Part shown: positions 34,170-45,908 of the stretch, one piece after another
How the letters are laid out: each line of letters begins with the position of its first letter
How positions within the stretch are numbered: the stretch's first letter is position 1
The notes under the pieces: generated by a model
Databases searched by the model: none
What the model saw: only the letters and a program-made list of their open reading frames with translations
Told to the model about the DNA's origin: nothing
Position numbers and translations under genes: made by a program
Assembly (NCBI GenBank): GCA_013420905.1
Contig: JAAXNY010000004.1
Location: 2,914,001 to 2,978,000, forward strand
Source: Collybia mongolica
Taxonomy: Eukaryota > Basidiomycota > Agaricomycetes > Agaricales > Clitocybaceae
DNA length: 64,000 nucleotides
Reading direction: 5' to 3'

Positions 34170-34617
34170 TGTAAGGGGAACTCCATTTCCGCCTTACTTC
34201 GCCGATCTAGCCTTACTTCGCCGAATCTCACTCTGCCGACTTCTACTTCGCCGATTCGCGACTCAGTCATCCCGCCGACTTACGATACAATTTCTCTGCT
34301 TACTTCGCGCTCACTCAATTACATTCACTACATCGCACGTTCATTACCTACGCCCACACGCACCCCCACTCTCTACTTCGCGTGCAGTTCGCCGCCAGAC
34401 TTCGCACTTGTTCGGACTATCAAGGGCACGGTCACGTGACCTTCGCTAGCCCAACACGTGTTGTCGTACCGCACCGGGAACGTGTATTTAATGTAGTACT
34501 AGGTATATAGCACACCCCCCCTGATGGAGGCTCCTCAGAGTATTCTCTTAGGATCCCCTCCTCAGCGTCGGCCCGCTCTACTAAGTTCGCGCGCACTCCG
34601 CCGGAGTTGCCCTTACA
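34170..34617 (+). repeat. Gypsy 3' LTR
   Basis: 448 bp, 445 identical to the 5' LTR. It is preceded by a purine run (GAAGGGGGG at 34157-34166), the expected polypurine tract for plus-strand priming. Confidence 0.95.
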
Positions 34618-35689
34618 AAAACCTCAGGAACCCAAAACAAGGACATGGCTGCCAATGCTCAGGGTGCCCCAGCAGCATGCATGTTTTTTTTTTATCACTC
34701 CTGTTGCTAATAGCCCAGGACTGAGCATGTGCTCAATGCAGGAACCGCCAGCATTGCGCCCCCACCTCATGCGTGATCAGCCACCATGCCCACCCTGCCA
34801 GTGCAGGGCAAAGTCATCCAAACAACAACTATGGGGTACTAACATGAAGGGAGGGGACCATGCCCCAACAAGCAAAGGCAAACCTTTAAGGCATTGGGAG
34901 GTTCAGACATGGTACAGTACAATACCATTGGACTGCAGGTATCCTCAGTCTAGACCCATAATATGACCTGGAGAGCAACTTAGTGTACAGCTCCACCCTG
35001 ATGGCCCATTACAGATTACTTAGTGGTAATAGGTGTTTCTGCCTGCATGTAGCTGGGTCAAACCCACATGCACTTAATATTATTATATGAACCAAAAAAA
35101 AAAAAAAAAAAAAACCCAAATGACAACTGGGCATCTGTGATGCTTGGATATCAAGACAATACCTGAGGAAGATGATGACAATGATGAAGATAGCAGCAGC
35201 AGCAGCAGCAACAGTGACAACAAGGCCTGCGGCAACAACAGCAACAGCAGCAGCAGCAGCAGCAGCACCAACAATGGCGTGACAACAACAACTACAATGA
35301 GGACAAGACAACCACCACCACCATGAGGATGACAACAACAACAAAGGATGATGATGACAACAGGGACAACAACAAGAAAAGTGGCCAGTGCCACTGCTGC
35401 TGAAACCCAGGCCACTGATGATGCTACGGGGGCCAACAGGGGCGGCAGGGGCCCCCACCCATATTAAATTATGTATTTACTATTAATGTATCATGTTCAC
35501 TATCAATATATGATATTATCCTATCAATGTATGTAGAACATTAGTAAATAAAATAGTAAGTAAACACTTATATGTAAGTAAGTAATTTATAATAGTAAAA
35601 GAAAGTAAGTGAGTCTGCACAGACTCTGTGGAGTCCATGCAGAGTCTGTGCAGAGTCCACAAGGACATGTGGAGGACTGTAAAATACAG

Positions 35690-35981
35690 GAAAATCATCC
35701 TATATATCCCCTTGTATAGGATGAAATTCACTCCTTTTATTAGATGAAAATCATCCTATACATCCCCTTTTATGGGATGAAATTCACCCCTTTTATTAGA
35801 TGAAATTCATTCCATTAATAGATGGTATTTTAACAGTACAATTTCACCCTCTTAAAGGATGAAATATGTGGGATGAAATTTCATCCTATTTTCATACCCC
35901 TTAATTTCATCCACTAAACTTAGGAAAAACCCTTTTCATCCATTAAGTGGGGGAAAAACCACCCCCACCAGGTGCACAGTG
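35690..35981. repeat. Orphan right end of a CACTA-like element
   Basis: Subterminal TTCATCC/GGATGAA motifs lead to a terminus CCCCCACCAGGTGCACAGTG at 35962-35981, the complement of the left end at 13702. Flanking trinucleotides are not equal (CTT before 13702, AAC after 35981), so the two ends need not belong to one insertion. Confidence 0.7.
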
Positions 35982-36215
35982 AACAATAAGGAGAGTAAAG
36001 ACAATAGAAACAATAAGAAGATGATAAGGATCTAATCATCTGAGATAACAGTGATCAGCATCTGGTCATCTGAGATAACAGTGATCAGCATCTGGTCATC
36101 TGATGAGATGCCAAGAATAATAAGAATAATAGAGACAATAGTCTCCAGATCATAATAACCATCTGATAAGGATCAGGTGGATCAGGGATGACAGAAACAG
36201 CATATGGTCAGTTCT
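35982..36215. repeat. Short spacer with a 30-bp tandem repeat
   Basis: At about 36030-36106 the unit CATCTGAGATAACAGTGATC plus AGCATCTGGT occurs a little over twice. The remaining sequence is A-rich and unassigned. Confidence 0.6.
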
Positions 36216-36802
36216 AACAGGCATGGTGGCTGATCATGCACAAGGTGGGGGTGCAATGCTGGCAGTTCCTGTATTGAGTGCACATTCAGTCCTGGGATGG
36301 GGAATTAGCAATGGGAGCAATTAAAAAAAGAAGAACATATGCAGTCAGGTGTGCTTGGCCTTGTTGTTTGCCATTTGTGCATCTCTAGGTGCTTCAGGTG
36401 CTTGGGGGGCCTTGGGTTTTGTATGGTTGCTGGATACTATCCCACCCCCTACAATCAGTTTGCACCCTCTTTCAGTTTGCACCTAGATCTTAACATCCAC
36501 CAGCCCGTTCCCTTAGCGTTTCAAGATCTGACATACTGATACCTCTATGAATATGATCCTGGCATTCTAATACAATTCTATGTGTTTTTTAACATGGTCA
36601 AAAAATGGCCTTTTGTCATGTTTGCCGCCAGTGCCAAATCAGAACTTTAATCCATCACTCAGGCACATGCAGCAAAAACCACTGTGCCCTCACATCAATT
36701 ACTATTGTTGTGCCAAGGTTGCATTCTTCTTGTACTCGTTTTATGCTGCCAGATTGTTCTTCTGCAAGAGGACACTACCAGCAGACAGATGACCCTGCAT
36801 AT

Positions 36803-36969
36803 TGTCATGAAAATTATATTCCCATCTAATCTCTGTCTTTTCGATCTTATCTTATCTCTTATCTAGGGGGATTGGCTGTTAATTCATCTATCCCCAGTAG
36901 TTACAATTCTCCCATCATTCCCATTGTTCCATTTCATCATTTGATTGATGCTGTATACTACCCTGGTTA
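36803..36969 (+). repeat. Truncated LTR fragment
   Basis: Begins TGTCATGAAAATTATATTCC and is nearly identical to the first 168 bp of the solo LTR at 46451, then stops abruptly inside the pogo element. Confidence 0.8.
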
Positions 36970-37149
36970 AGAGCAAGGGGTCAACATATCAGCTGGGAGG
37001 AATCATGTGCAAACTGACAACTGCTGTTACCAGCACAGGAGGACACCTTACTTGATTGGTGTGATCACTCTGTGAGTTCAGGAAAGCCTTACACCTCATT
37101 AACCCTTTGTTAACATGCAAGGAACATCAGTGGTGACTTCCCTGAAAGG

Positions 37150-39114
37150 TGATGGCACAATAATTTTGAGCAACATCACCCAGCTCTCATTGGTGTGAGG
37201 CCATCTAAGCTCGATCCAAAGTGTGCTAAGAACTTTAATGAGGTTATAATCGGAGATTATTATGATAAGCAGGAGGACTTACATGAAAAGCATGATGGGG
37301 TCCCACCCGAACACCTTTGGAATATGGATGAGAAGGGGGTTCAAATGGGTGGTGGGCAAAAGAATCTTGGGAGAAAATATTACTACCTAAGGAAGCAGCA
37401 TAGCAGGAAGGTCCCAAGTGACTGCTACCATATCAGCTCTGATAACCTTGAGCTAGTCACCATTCTTGAATGTATCTCTGCTGCGGGGGATGTGGCTCCT
37501 CCTTCTTTTGTTCTTACAAAAGGTCCACTACCTGATTTACATGGCTTGGAATTGCCAATTGGACTGTAAGTTCAATTCAATCTTATGTACAACACTGAAT
37601 CCAATGCTGACATCACTTTCATCAGAATTGGTTGCTCAGAATCTGGTTGGACAGATAATGAGTATTGCGTGCAATAGCTAGAAAAAGTCTTCATTCCATA
37701 TGCATATAGTAAACATGTATGTGACAACAAACCAATAATTCTCACCATGGATGGTCACAAATTGCACAAGACACCAGAATTAAAGCGATTTCAAGGACAT
37801 CAAAATTATCCTATTCTGCTTCCCTTCCAAAACCACACATAAGACTCAGCCACTCAATGTTGGGGTGTTTAATTCCATTCAGCATGCATGGCAAGCAACA
37901 TGCGACCAGTGTATTGTGGAGAACATTACAATCAACCAGTACACTGTCATTCAGGAGTATGTTTGTAGTGCACAAAAATGCATAACACCTGAGCTTATCA
38001 AGAAAGCATTCAAGAAAACCGGAATCTACCCACTCAACCAACATGTCTTCACAAAGGAAGATTTTGCACCCAGCATGGCAACTTCTTCACTTGCCCATGT
38101 ACCAATCTCATACCCAGAAGCAGCCCCTACATCTGATCCTGCCATCCCAAGTGATGCCAAGAGTGAAGTCAAAGATGATGATGATGATAACAATTTCTGG
38201 TCAATATCTGATGATGACAGTGACTCCAAGCCCAGTGATTGTATAACACAAGATTTTATGGACAAGGATCACAATGAAAATGACAATGGTCAAGACAATG
38301 AGCAGGATTTGCACACAGAGATTCCTAGAATATTGCATTCTTCATCTGTCAATTCAGGAGAAGATTTGGTACCTCATCCCCGTGTTATGCACTCATCATC
38401 CTTGCCAATGATTGAAACAACTCTTCATCCTCCAAAGGTCGTTTCCCTCATGCAGGATGAGATGCTCAGCCCCAAGCAAATGCTTCAAGAGCTTCAGGCA
38501 GCCCGTTTCCAGCTCTGGCAAACACATCAAACTATGCAGTTTTGTCACTCACAGCTGTTGGCAGCAAATGCTCATTGCACAATCATCCAATGAGAGCTAG
38601 GTGATGTTCAAACACAGCTTGCTAATGAACAGAAGAAGAAGGCCCAAGGCTCATCAAAAAATAAAGCACACATTGTCACAGCATTAGAGCTCAAAGCTTC
38701 TTTCAACACTGAGGAGATTGAGCGGGCAGAGAAGGAAGGTGTTGCTGCCAAGAAGGGAAAGGAGAAAGAAGCATCAACTGCAGCACAGGCTGTGCATATC
38801 ACTCATGATATCACATTGAAGGAGTACAATATGCCACTCTCCTCCCTGAAGCACAAAGAGGAGTTTTTAGCACTTGCTGGTGCCCTTGAAATCTCAGATG
38901 CTGGTACAATCAGCAACCTAACAAAGCACATCAAGGATCACCTCAATACACACCCTGAGCTAGCAGAACAGCAGAGGTTCTCTGGTTTATACAAGGCTGC
39001 TGGATCACAATGTCAGAATCATACTCAGATTGTCATTAATGCAACAACAGCAGGTCCTTCAAACACCAATGACCATAGTATGTACCCTGGACCACCCATC
39101 AACAGCTTTGCATA
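37150..39114 (+). pseudogene. Pogo transposase with C-terminal SAP-like domain, broken
   Basis: DDE transposase relic. Readable parts: FEQHHPALI and VPPEHLWNMDEKGVQMG (first catalytic Asp region, about 37160-37350), ILTMDGHKLHKTPE with PILLPFQNHT (second Asp, about 37735-37830), and FKKTGIYPLNQHVF (about 38005-38045), the usual pogo order. A long acidic and Gln-rich region follows, then YNMPLSSLKHKEEFLALAGAL...GTISNLTKHIKDHLNTHPEL (about 38825-38965), a SAP-like DNA-binding segment seen in mushroom pogo proteins (recalled). Stops include TAG near 37678, TAA near 37840, and TGA at 38591-38593 between IIQ and ELGDVQ, where CGA is expected. Confidence 0.75.
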
Positions 39115-40111
39115 ACCTCCAGCACCAGTGCCATACCAGCTCCGGCACAAGCTTTCATCCCAACACCCTTCAAGCCATCATCCACTGGCACCTGGATATC
39201 CTACTGTGCAGATTGCAACCATGACCATGTCAGCAGCAGGCCCTGGTATACAACTACAATTTCTGCCAGCACCACCTGGATTCCAGCCACAATATTACAA
39301 TCCATATTATCAAGTTCCGCCATAGATGGACTTCCTTGTTAAATAATATGATACATATACCTACATTGTAGATAAGTAGATTAGATTGTTATAATCAAAT
39401 ATAGATAATTGGCCTCAGTTAGTTTGTCTCTTGGCGTTTCATTCTGTAACTTGTTTGCTGAAACCAACTGTTGTGACATGTCTGTGACAAACTGAAAGAG
39501 GGTGCAAACCAATTGTAGGGGGTGGGATAGTATTGGTGTTGGGTGTTGGTTGGAATTGATGGTGTTGGTTGGTGTTGGGTGGCATTGGGTGTGTTGGCAG
39601 TTTGGTGGAGGTTGATGTGGTTGAAGATAATCAACAAAGGCATGGCAATGGTAATGTGACTGTGGCATGTGCACATAATCATGTGACTTTCATGTGTAGA
39701 CTTGAGGCCATTTACCTTCCAGCTAGGAATGCCAGTCTTGCACACCAGTTATGAATGTTAAAAATATTATGTAAAGCTCATGCCCATGCATGTTTGAACC
39801 TTGTTGGGCACAAATCTTTCAGCACCATTATGTTATATCATTCAATAACAAATAGTACATAATTTGAGTCAATAAAAATTACATTAGTAATTTGATTAGA
39901 AATGATATTAGTCAGTGTCTGCAGACTGGCCATGCAGACTCTACAAGCTGTCTGGCTGTGCTTGTCTGTATGTCTACATGAAATTACACAGATTGACATG
40001 GACTTGGCTTGGACATGGACTATCATCTGACTGAGTGTCCTGCCAAATGAGTCCATGTGTCTGCACGGAGTCCACACAGAGTCTGCACAGGTTATGTGGC
40101 TTAGTGTAAAG

Positions 40112-41411
40112 ACCTCATTTTACAGGCTAAGGTAAAGGCAGGATATTGGCCAGTTGGGCTGCAATCTCAGGTGTAGAGGTATATCTGTTGCTATCAATCC
40201 TATACATTAAAACAGCTGGGTGTTTTGACCCTAGCTTTGCTGACCTAATATTCACTTTGCAGACTAAAAATATGATTAATCAAAAAAAGATGACAAATAT
40301 TGAATGGATGCCTGAAACAGAAGCAGGCAGCATTTGCCATTGGACACATCATTTAGTCATGTGACCAAAAGCATCCAGCATCAAATTTGTAAAATGTGTG
40401 CCCTCAGGCTTCTAACTACTAGCTCCTGTGTCCATTTGTTGCTGGGATCTGGAAGTGGTGTCATTCTTCTTTCTCCCCTCTCATAATACATTCTGGAAAT
40501 CAAATCAATTAAATAGAGTTTCATGGCTATAGCCTGTTGATTACAAAATACTTATTAAGGCATGCATAATAGTTTCAAGGCTCAATTGAGGTATACAGGG
40601 AAACATATAAGATTTTGTGCAATCTAGAAAATGCCTTATATTGTAGGCAGGAACATATTACATGTATTTGTTGTGAGACTAATTACCATCTCATTTACAA
40701 AACCAAAAGCCATGATCATGATTCATCATCTATTCTTGCCACAGTAAAAATAAGAATGAAGCAGATGGATCTCTTCTAAAACACCAAGGTATTTTGTTGT
40801 AAATTTCAATTTTACAGTTGTTTTTTAGGGTGGTATGGAAGAAAAGAAAATCAATGACATTTGTAGCCAACTGCAATCTGCACTCCAATGACCATATATC
40901 AGGAGCTCCCTTTATATTTTTGTGTAAATATTATTTGCCCTCAGAATGGACAAGCCACCCCCCCATGCCAAAGGCACAGGTAGTAACCTTGTATTGACAA
41001 CTGCAAAAGGATTATCACCCAAAGGTTGGTTAGCAGGTTGGGCATTACCTGAGTTAAAAGGAACAGGGTCAGGTATATTCTGACACTATAGAGTGCATTG
41101 TAATTCAGGACTCTCCATAATACATTCTTGCTGAAGACTTTCTCTTTCAGCATTGTGGTTATGTTCTGGAGTATTTGGAGGAGTGATATCACTGTCAAAA
41201 GACATTAGTTATATCACAAACACCACTGAAAAGTTCACTGTTATATGGGGCCAGGGTTTTCACATATGAGGGTTGAGGAAAAGAGTGTCATTGCAGCAAT
41301 CAATTATGATCAGGGATTGATCATTTGATCATGTGACACAACCAGCTTTTTTGCTTGCCAGAAGCCTTTTTGTTGCCAACTGACCTGCTTTAGTCATCTA
41401 ACTATTAGTCA
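40112..41411. other. AT-rich, CG-poor stretch without a recognisable gene
   Basis: Short open frames (40146-40364 +, 40941-41198 -) have no domain or splice support. No repeat partner was noticed in the window. It is probably old transposon DNA. Confidence 0.5.
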
Positions 41412-42094
41412 CACTGGGGGAAACACATTGAACATACTTTTGAATGTACTCATTAGACCAACAATGTAATAAGGTTGAATATATTCTGAATATCCTAAAT
41501 GTATATTATAACATACATGCAATGTATAAGTCCTGAATATACACAAGGTATATACTGCAGCACTTTTTGGGAATATACATTTGATCATACCATGTGTATC
41601 AGATACAGGATAAGCACAGAATATACATCAGCTGTATGCCAGTTTGGTTCACATTTGGTTTGCCATGCCAAGACAAACCATTCAGTGATACCAAAACAAG
41701 CTCCCTGACATGTGTGACCCAGTGACAGTATTTCTGCCTACTTGCATATACTTTTTTGGGATAATGCATCATGTGCATCAGGTGGCTCATCTTGGCATCA
41801 TGAATGGTTTGTCTTGGCATGGCAAGCCAAATGTGAACCAAATTGGTATACAGCCAATGAATATTCTGTGCTTATCCTGTATCTAATACACATGGTATAA
41901 TCAAATGTATATTCCCAAAAAATGCTGCAGGATATATCTTGTGTATATTCAGGGCTTATACATCATGTGTACATCATAATAAACATTTAGGAATTCAAAA
42001 TATATTCAACCTTATTACATCATCAGTCTAATGGGTACATTCAAAAGTATGTTCAATGTGTATTTGGTGCCAAAACAAACCATTTCCCCCAGTG
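41412..42094. mobile_element. Fold-back MITE of CACTA type
   Basis: 683 bp with very long inverted arms (about 41412-41690 against 41800-42094) and ends CACTGGGGGAAA...TTTCCCCCAGTG. A 3-bp target-site duplication TCA is on both sides (41409-41411 and 42095-42097), as expected for CACTA transposition. The right arm holds about 18 bp (TGGTTTGTTTTGGCACCA, complement) missing from the left. It contains no coding sequence. Confidence 0.9.
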
Positions 42095-42331
42095 TCAGCT
42101 TAGGCAGGGTCAAAATGTCATTCTGTTTTAATGTATAGAACAGACAGAAGACAGAAGATGCATTGACCTGTACATACTAACTTATTCCCTTCCAATATAC
42201 ATTCAGTTCCTGCTTACACAACACTCCACCACTTGTTTAGTGTGTTGAGAACTTTGTCCTCTTCCACAAGCAGTCCTAGCATACATTGGCCATGTGTGTA
42301 CATAGGACACTCCAGTTATACCACCACCAAA

Positions 42332-43686
42332 CTATGATCTTTTAAAAAAGGTTGAAAGTTTTGCCATTCCTTTCACACTAACCCCTTTCAGCTTTTCCAC
42401 ACCTTGAGAGGTTTTTACAATCTTCCTCTTTTTTGCTTCTCCATTCACCAGTTTGTTGCCCTGCCCTCTACCTTTAGGTTTCATGTCAACATCCAAACTG
42501 ACAGCCTCAATCTCAGCTATTTGTAGGTAAGCATCAAGGACCTGGAAGCTAAGATAGAGAATGAGATGAAGAGTAAGCATTAGCAAAAACAAAGAATTAC
42601 TCATAAGATGCAAACAGCATTGCCCGCATATCCATAGGGAGATATTGACTGAGTAAATCACAAGTTGCTCTGATTTGACCAGCTACATTATGTTCAGCCT
42701 CTGATTCCACCAGAGTTGAACATAACTGACCTTTCAAAATTTCATCTCTCCCATCTTCCATGAGCCCATCCTTGGCAAAGCCTCTTACCAATGTCCGCGA
42801 AATTTCCAAAGTGGGAGAAGCCAAAAGCCGGGCAACTTTGGTTCGAAGGTACTCAATGGTCTTTGATGGGGAAAAACGATATACAACAATCTCCTCTGTA
42901 ATATCTGATGGAGAATCAGAGGTTGGCTAGTACCTGCATTGAAGAATAGTGAGATATACCTTTAACATCACAGACACATTTGAGCGCTTCTTTAACATAA
43001 GTCAAGGAAACGAATCGTAAAACATCCTCGCTGAGGATCTGAAGTGATTGATCATGATGTGACTGAGAAGACCTTTGAAGTTCGACAGAGGCTGCTTCAA
43101 AGATGTCATCAGCCGGAAGAAAATTCTCTGGAGTTCTGTCATCCTAAATCAATGGCAATCGGAGCAGCACGCAATATGTGTAGAATACGTGCTTACTCGC
43201 TGCACAGCACGCAAGATAGGGATGAGAAGGAACACAGGATCAATAGGTGTAATAATGAGAAGTTTGCCGTCTGTAGTTTATAAGTACAGAAGCATTGATA
43301 AAAATGTATGAGGGCTCACCGGCTAGAACTTGACTTCCCATGAGCCACGAGCGACCGTCTGGAGGATACACTGCTTGAACTTCCAGGATCCTACTCTGAG
43401 ATATAGATTGGGCTTTGTCGGAAGCAATTTCACAGGGTATAAATAAAGAAGGAATGCCTAAATAAGGATTGACGACGATACCCCACTATGAGCATTCTAC
43501 GACTTACCAGTTCTTGGATGAGGAAGACGTAAGAAATTCAGTTTTTCCAGTCCCTGGCTCTCCTCAGCTTGCGTGAGTTGGATAGCAGACAATGATTGCA
43601 ATATGTCTGTTCATGAATGTTAGTCATGTGAAGCCCAACGGTGGACGGTACGCACCCAGCGGAAGAATACCAACGTGGGTCGCCAT
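42332..43686 (-). CDS. RNH202: Ribonuclease H2 subunit B
   Basis: Non-catalytic subunit of the nuclear RNase H2 trimer that removes ribonucleotides from DNA and R-loops. Seven exons on the minus strand: 43686-43656, 43606-43508, 43457-43320, 43270-43197, 43143-42976, 42926-42601 and 42548-42332, totalling 1053 nt (350 aa) with no stop. Seen: the N-terminal triple-barrel region with FLRLPHPRTG and RSWLMGSQVLADGKLLIITPIDPVFLLIPIL, the winged-helix part (IEYLRTKVARL ... LLSQYLPMDMRAMLFASYDFQ), a Lys-rich linker, and a C-terminal KLSTFFKRS that could be a PCNA-interacting (PIP-like) motif. Exon 5 uses a GTCTGT donor and a CTAG acceptor; this choice keeps frame and gives a 49-bp intron. It is the only intact host gene between the two transposon blocks. 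Confidence 0.93.
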
Positions 43687-45908
43687 TTGTGCTCCTTTGC
43701 CAAGTTCGACAGCGAGTGGATGTGAAAACCAGGGGTACTCGGTGGGCGTGGTTGTTGTAACTGAACGCGTCTGTCACACATGTGACAAAGTGTTCGTGAT
43801 GCTTACGCGTTGCTGAGGAGCTGATTATCATTGTGACCGTAGCAAGGTCTCCAACTTCCTTTTGACAAAAGCACCCCCCTAGTGGACTACAAAAGGGGAA
43901 ATTTCAGGGCGCTTGTGATATGTTTAGACAGAAGGGAAAAACGCGCATGGGTCTATTCATCATTATGGTCGTGGTATGCTGATTGTTTTCATTATGATCT
44001 TAACATCAACCGGTTCGCTGTAAGCTATCCCTAGAGGTGCAACCATACGACAGGAGAAGCGATGATCTTAGTGGCCATGACATAGGCGACTCGTCTGAAA
44101 TGCCACCTGGAAGCTGATGCTCAAGTTGTTTGGCATTTAACTGGGAACGCACCCGCTTCAGTGTAGTGCAAATGTTCATTATTTTGTGACAATACGTTTA
44201 TTAAACATCGTTCAAGGGATTCTAATCCAAGAAAATAAGGCACCTTCGAGGTTGTGTCACTTTGATTACGCAAAATTAATGTACTGCCTTCAGGAAACGT
44301 ACACCAGAACCCCCCCACCTTACCTCCAGATGGGATTTTCCGCCTTGACCAAATCACCGCTAAACAACACAGCTTTGACCTTCCTCAGTTTATGCAATGA
44401 TAACTACCAGGAAAATCCCGACAAGGAACAGTTGTGTGTTTTCTCGCCTACCTCAAACTTATGGACTTTCTTGAATATGTTCAACGGACTGGGTGGTCGG
44501 TAAATTCTAGAATTTGTTGGCTTTGACCCTCTTACTGATCCCAGTACGCTGTTGTATGGCCCCTCAGATTACCGAAGGCATAAGACAATCGAGAAGTCGT
44601 ACATAGCTATACTCTCAAATGAATCACTGGGTAGATTCCCCTACAAAACATTGAAAGCCGCTAAGGTTTTTTCACTAAAATGAAGTAGGACGGTGGAACC
44701 CCCACAGAAAGGCGAAATAACTCCTGACCAATCGGCAATGCTAACCATCCGATTCTCATTCATAGACCTTGTACCGCCCCAGCCACTCGTCCACCCCCAC
44801 TTCCCTTCCCGTCCTTGACTATCTGCACCAATATCGTTTCCTTGTGATGAAACTACAAGAATGTTAATCTTCGGCCCAGTGGTAGTTAAAGGAAACAGGA
44901 CTCAGGGGGGTCAGAAAGGACCGGAAAGGTGTACAAGACTGCACATGCGATGGCCGGTCAAATTACAATGCCTAAACATTACAAGGTATTCTAAATGATA
45001 GTCTAATTGGATTTCTGCTGGTCACCTAAGATATGACAAGGCACCCGTTCAACGATGACGGGAGTTTGACATGATCTTTGGAGGCGTCAATTACAATCTT
45101 TCTGCATATTGCAAAATCCTCCCTACCGATCAACAATGGGACGTTACACATTACACCATTTGACATATCACCACCCAGGCAGACATCATATATTACGTCG
45201 CAGTCAACTCGGCCTTGTATTCCTGACGTAAAGACCTCCCCGGGTCCTGGTTTATATGACGTTTGCAAGGACTTCGTGGCCTGTAAATAGCATAAATCTG
45301 AGGGATACAGCCACGTACGAGAGACTAGAGATCACCGCCGCGGGCGGCTAACAACATTATTTATAGCCACAGCCCCTTGGGTTACAACGCTAGTACCAAC
45401 TTCAGAAACATATGTGCATCGTCAACACGGATGGTATGTAGGTGTCAGGTTGAAAATAACATTACATCTGATAGCCCGGATCCCAGGATGTGTTGCCCAA
45501 AGTTCAAACCAACCTTACCCAGCCATTGAGTCAGGGTTGCCTTAAGCACATGAGTAAGCAATTACCTCTCTTCGGAAAGACCTCACTAATACAAGTGTCA
45601 TGTCTAGTTATGAAGTTGGTCAGTCTGGGAGGGATTCTTTGCTGGTGGCAAAGCACACTGCACAACTGGATTCAGTTCCTCCCAACAGAGGGCCAATTCA
45701 CTTGATAATTTATCAATACCTTAGTTTTGAATCACTGAGGTAAGAAGTAGGGCTCAGGAAGAAACTCCAAGGTTAGTAACTAACAGGTTACTTACATGGC
45801 AGCTTTGGGGGGGGTTATTCACAGACATTAATAACATGTTAAAAATTGTTAATAATTGTGAAGAAATTCCTCCCCCCTACCAATCCCAGTTAGGCCCTTC
45901 CCCCTGTA
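43687..45908. other. 2.2 kb with host-like composition and no recognised gene
   Basis: CG dinucleotides are normal here, unlike the flanking repeats. Open frames on both strands (44186-44503 +, 44121-44357 -, 45026-45268 -, 45078-45290 +) overlap each other and show no family motif. A small minus-strand frame starting at 44179 (about 58 codons, MNICTTLKRVRSQLNAKQLE...) could be a short protein but is unsupported. The first 150 bp presumably contain the RNase H2B promoter. Confidence 0.4.

Larger units (their letters stand above)
28457..34617 (+). mobile_element. Young chromodomain Ty3/Gypsy LTR retrotransposon
   Basis: Complete 6161-bp element with 448-bp LTRs (28457-28904 and 34170-34617) that begin TGTAAGGGG and end CCCTTACA. 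A 5-bp target-site duplication AAAAC flanks it (28452-28456 and 34618-34622). The empty site GGAAAACCTCAGG is present in element Y copy 3 (complement, about 47085-47100). The LTRs differ at only three positions (C/T, A/G and G/A at about 28672-28690 against 34382-34404), so insertion was recent. The internal region encodes gag and pol with a C-terminal chromodomain (chromovirus). CG content is high, unlike its surroundings. Several lesions suggest that this copy itself cannot move. Confidence 0.95.
27831..35684 (+). mobile_element. Element Y, copy 1, interrupted by the Gypsy element
   Basis: Unclassified repeat present three times in the window. Copy 1 runs about 27831-28456 and 34618-35684 once the Gypsy insertion is removed. 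Its right end, ...CATGTGGAGGACTGTAAA, matches the complement of the start of copy 3. It carries a frame (27988-28398), a Ser-rich (AGC)n stretch at 35180-35270, and TGCAGAGTCTGTG-type subterminal repeats at about 35610-35660. The left end cannot be located. It lies inside CACTA-family subterminal DNA, which resumes at about 35690. Confidence 0.7.
36437..39530 (+). mobile_element. Pogo-type (Tc1/mariner superfamily) DNA transposon, decayed
   Basis: 3094-bp element with terminal inverted repeats of about 45 bp beginning CTATCCCACCCCCTACAAT on both ends and a TA target-site duplication (36435-36436 and 39531-39532). It contains a pogo transposase relic with a SAP-like C-terminus and an LTR fragment at 36803-36969. 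Low CG content and many stops show that it is old. Confidence 0.85.
36216..40111 (-). mobile_element. Element Y, copy 2, interrupted by the pogo element
   Basis: Minus-oriented Y copy in two parts (about 36216-36436 and 39531-40111). It ends with the Y terminus ...TTATGTGGCTTAGTGTAAAG at 40111. The junction GCTGGA-TA-TTGGTG, once the pogo element is removed, matches uninterrupted copy 3 near 47390-47420. Its left part is truncated relative to copy 3. Subterminal GTCTGCACGGAGTC-type motifs lie at 40050-40095. Confidence 0.75.

Noticed and set aside
35144..35458. Ser-rich (+) and hydrophobic Leu/Val-rich (-) frames
   Set aside because: Both arise from the (AGC)n low-complexity repeat of element Y read on two strands; the same occurs at 46146-46484.
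13702..35981. One 22-kb CACTA element spanning both mirror ends
   Set aside because: The ends match, but the flanking trinucleotides (CTT and AAC) do not, and a nearer candidate right end exists at 23502-23606. Kept only as a question.
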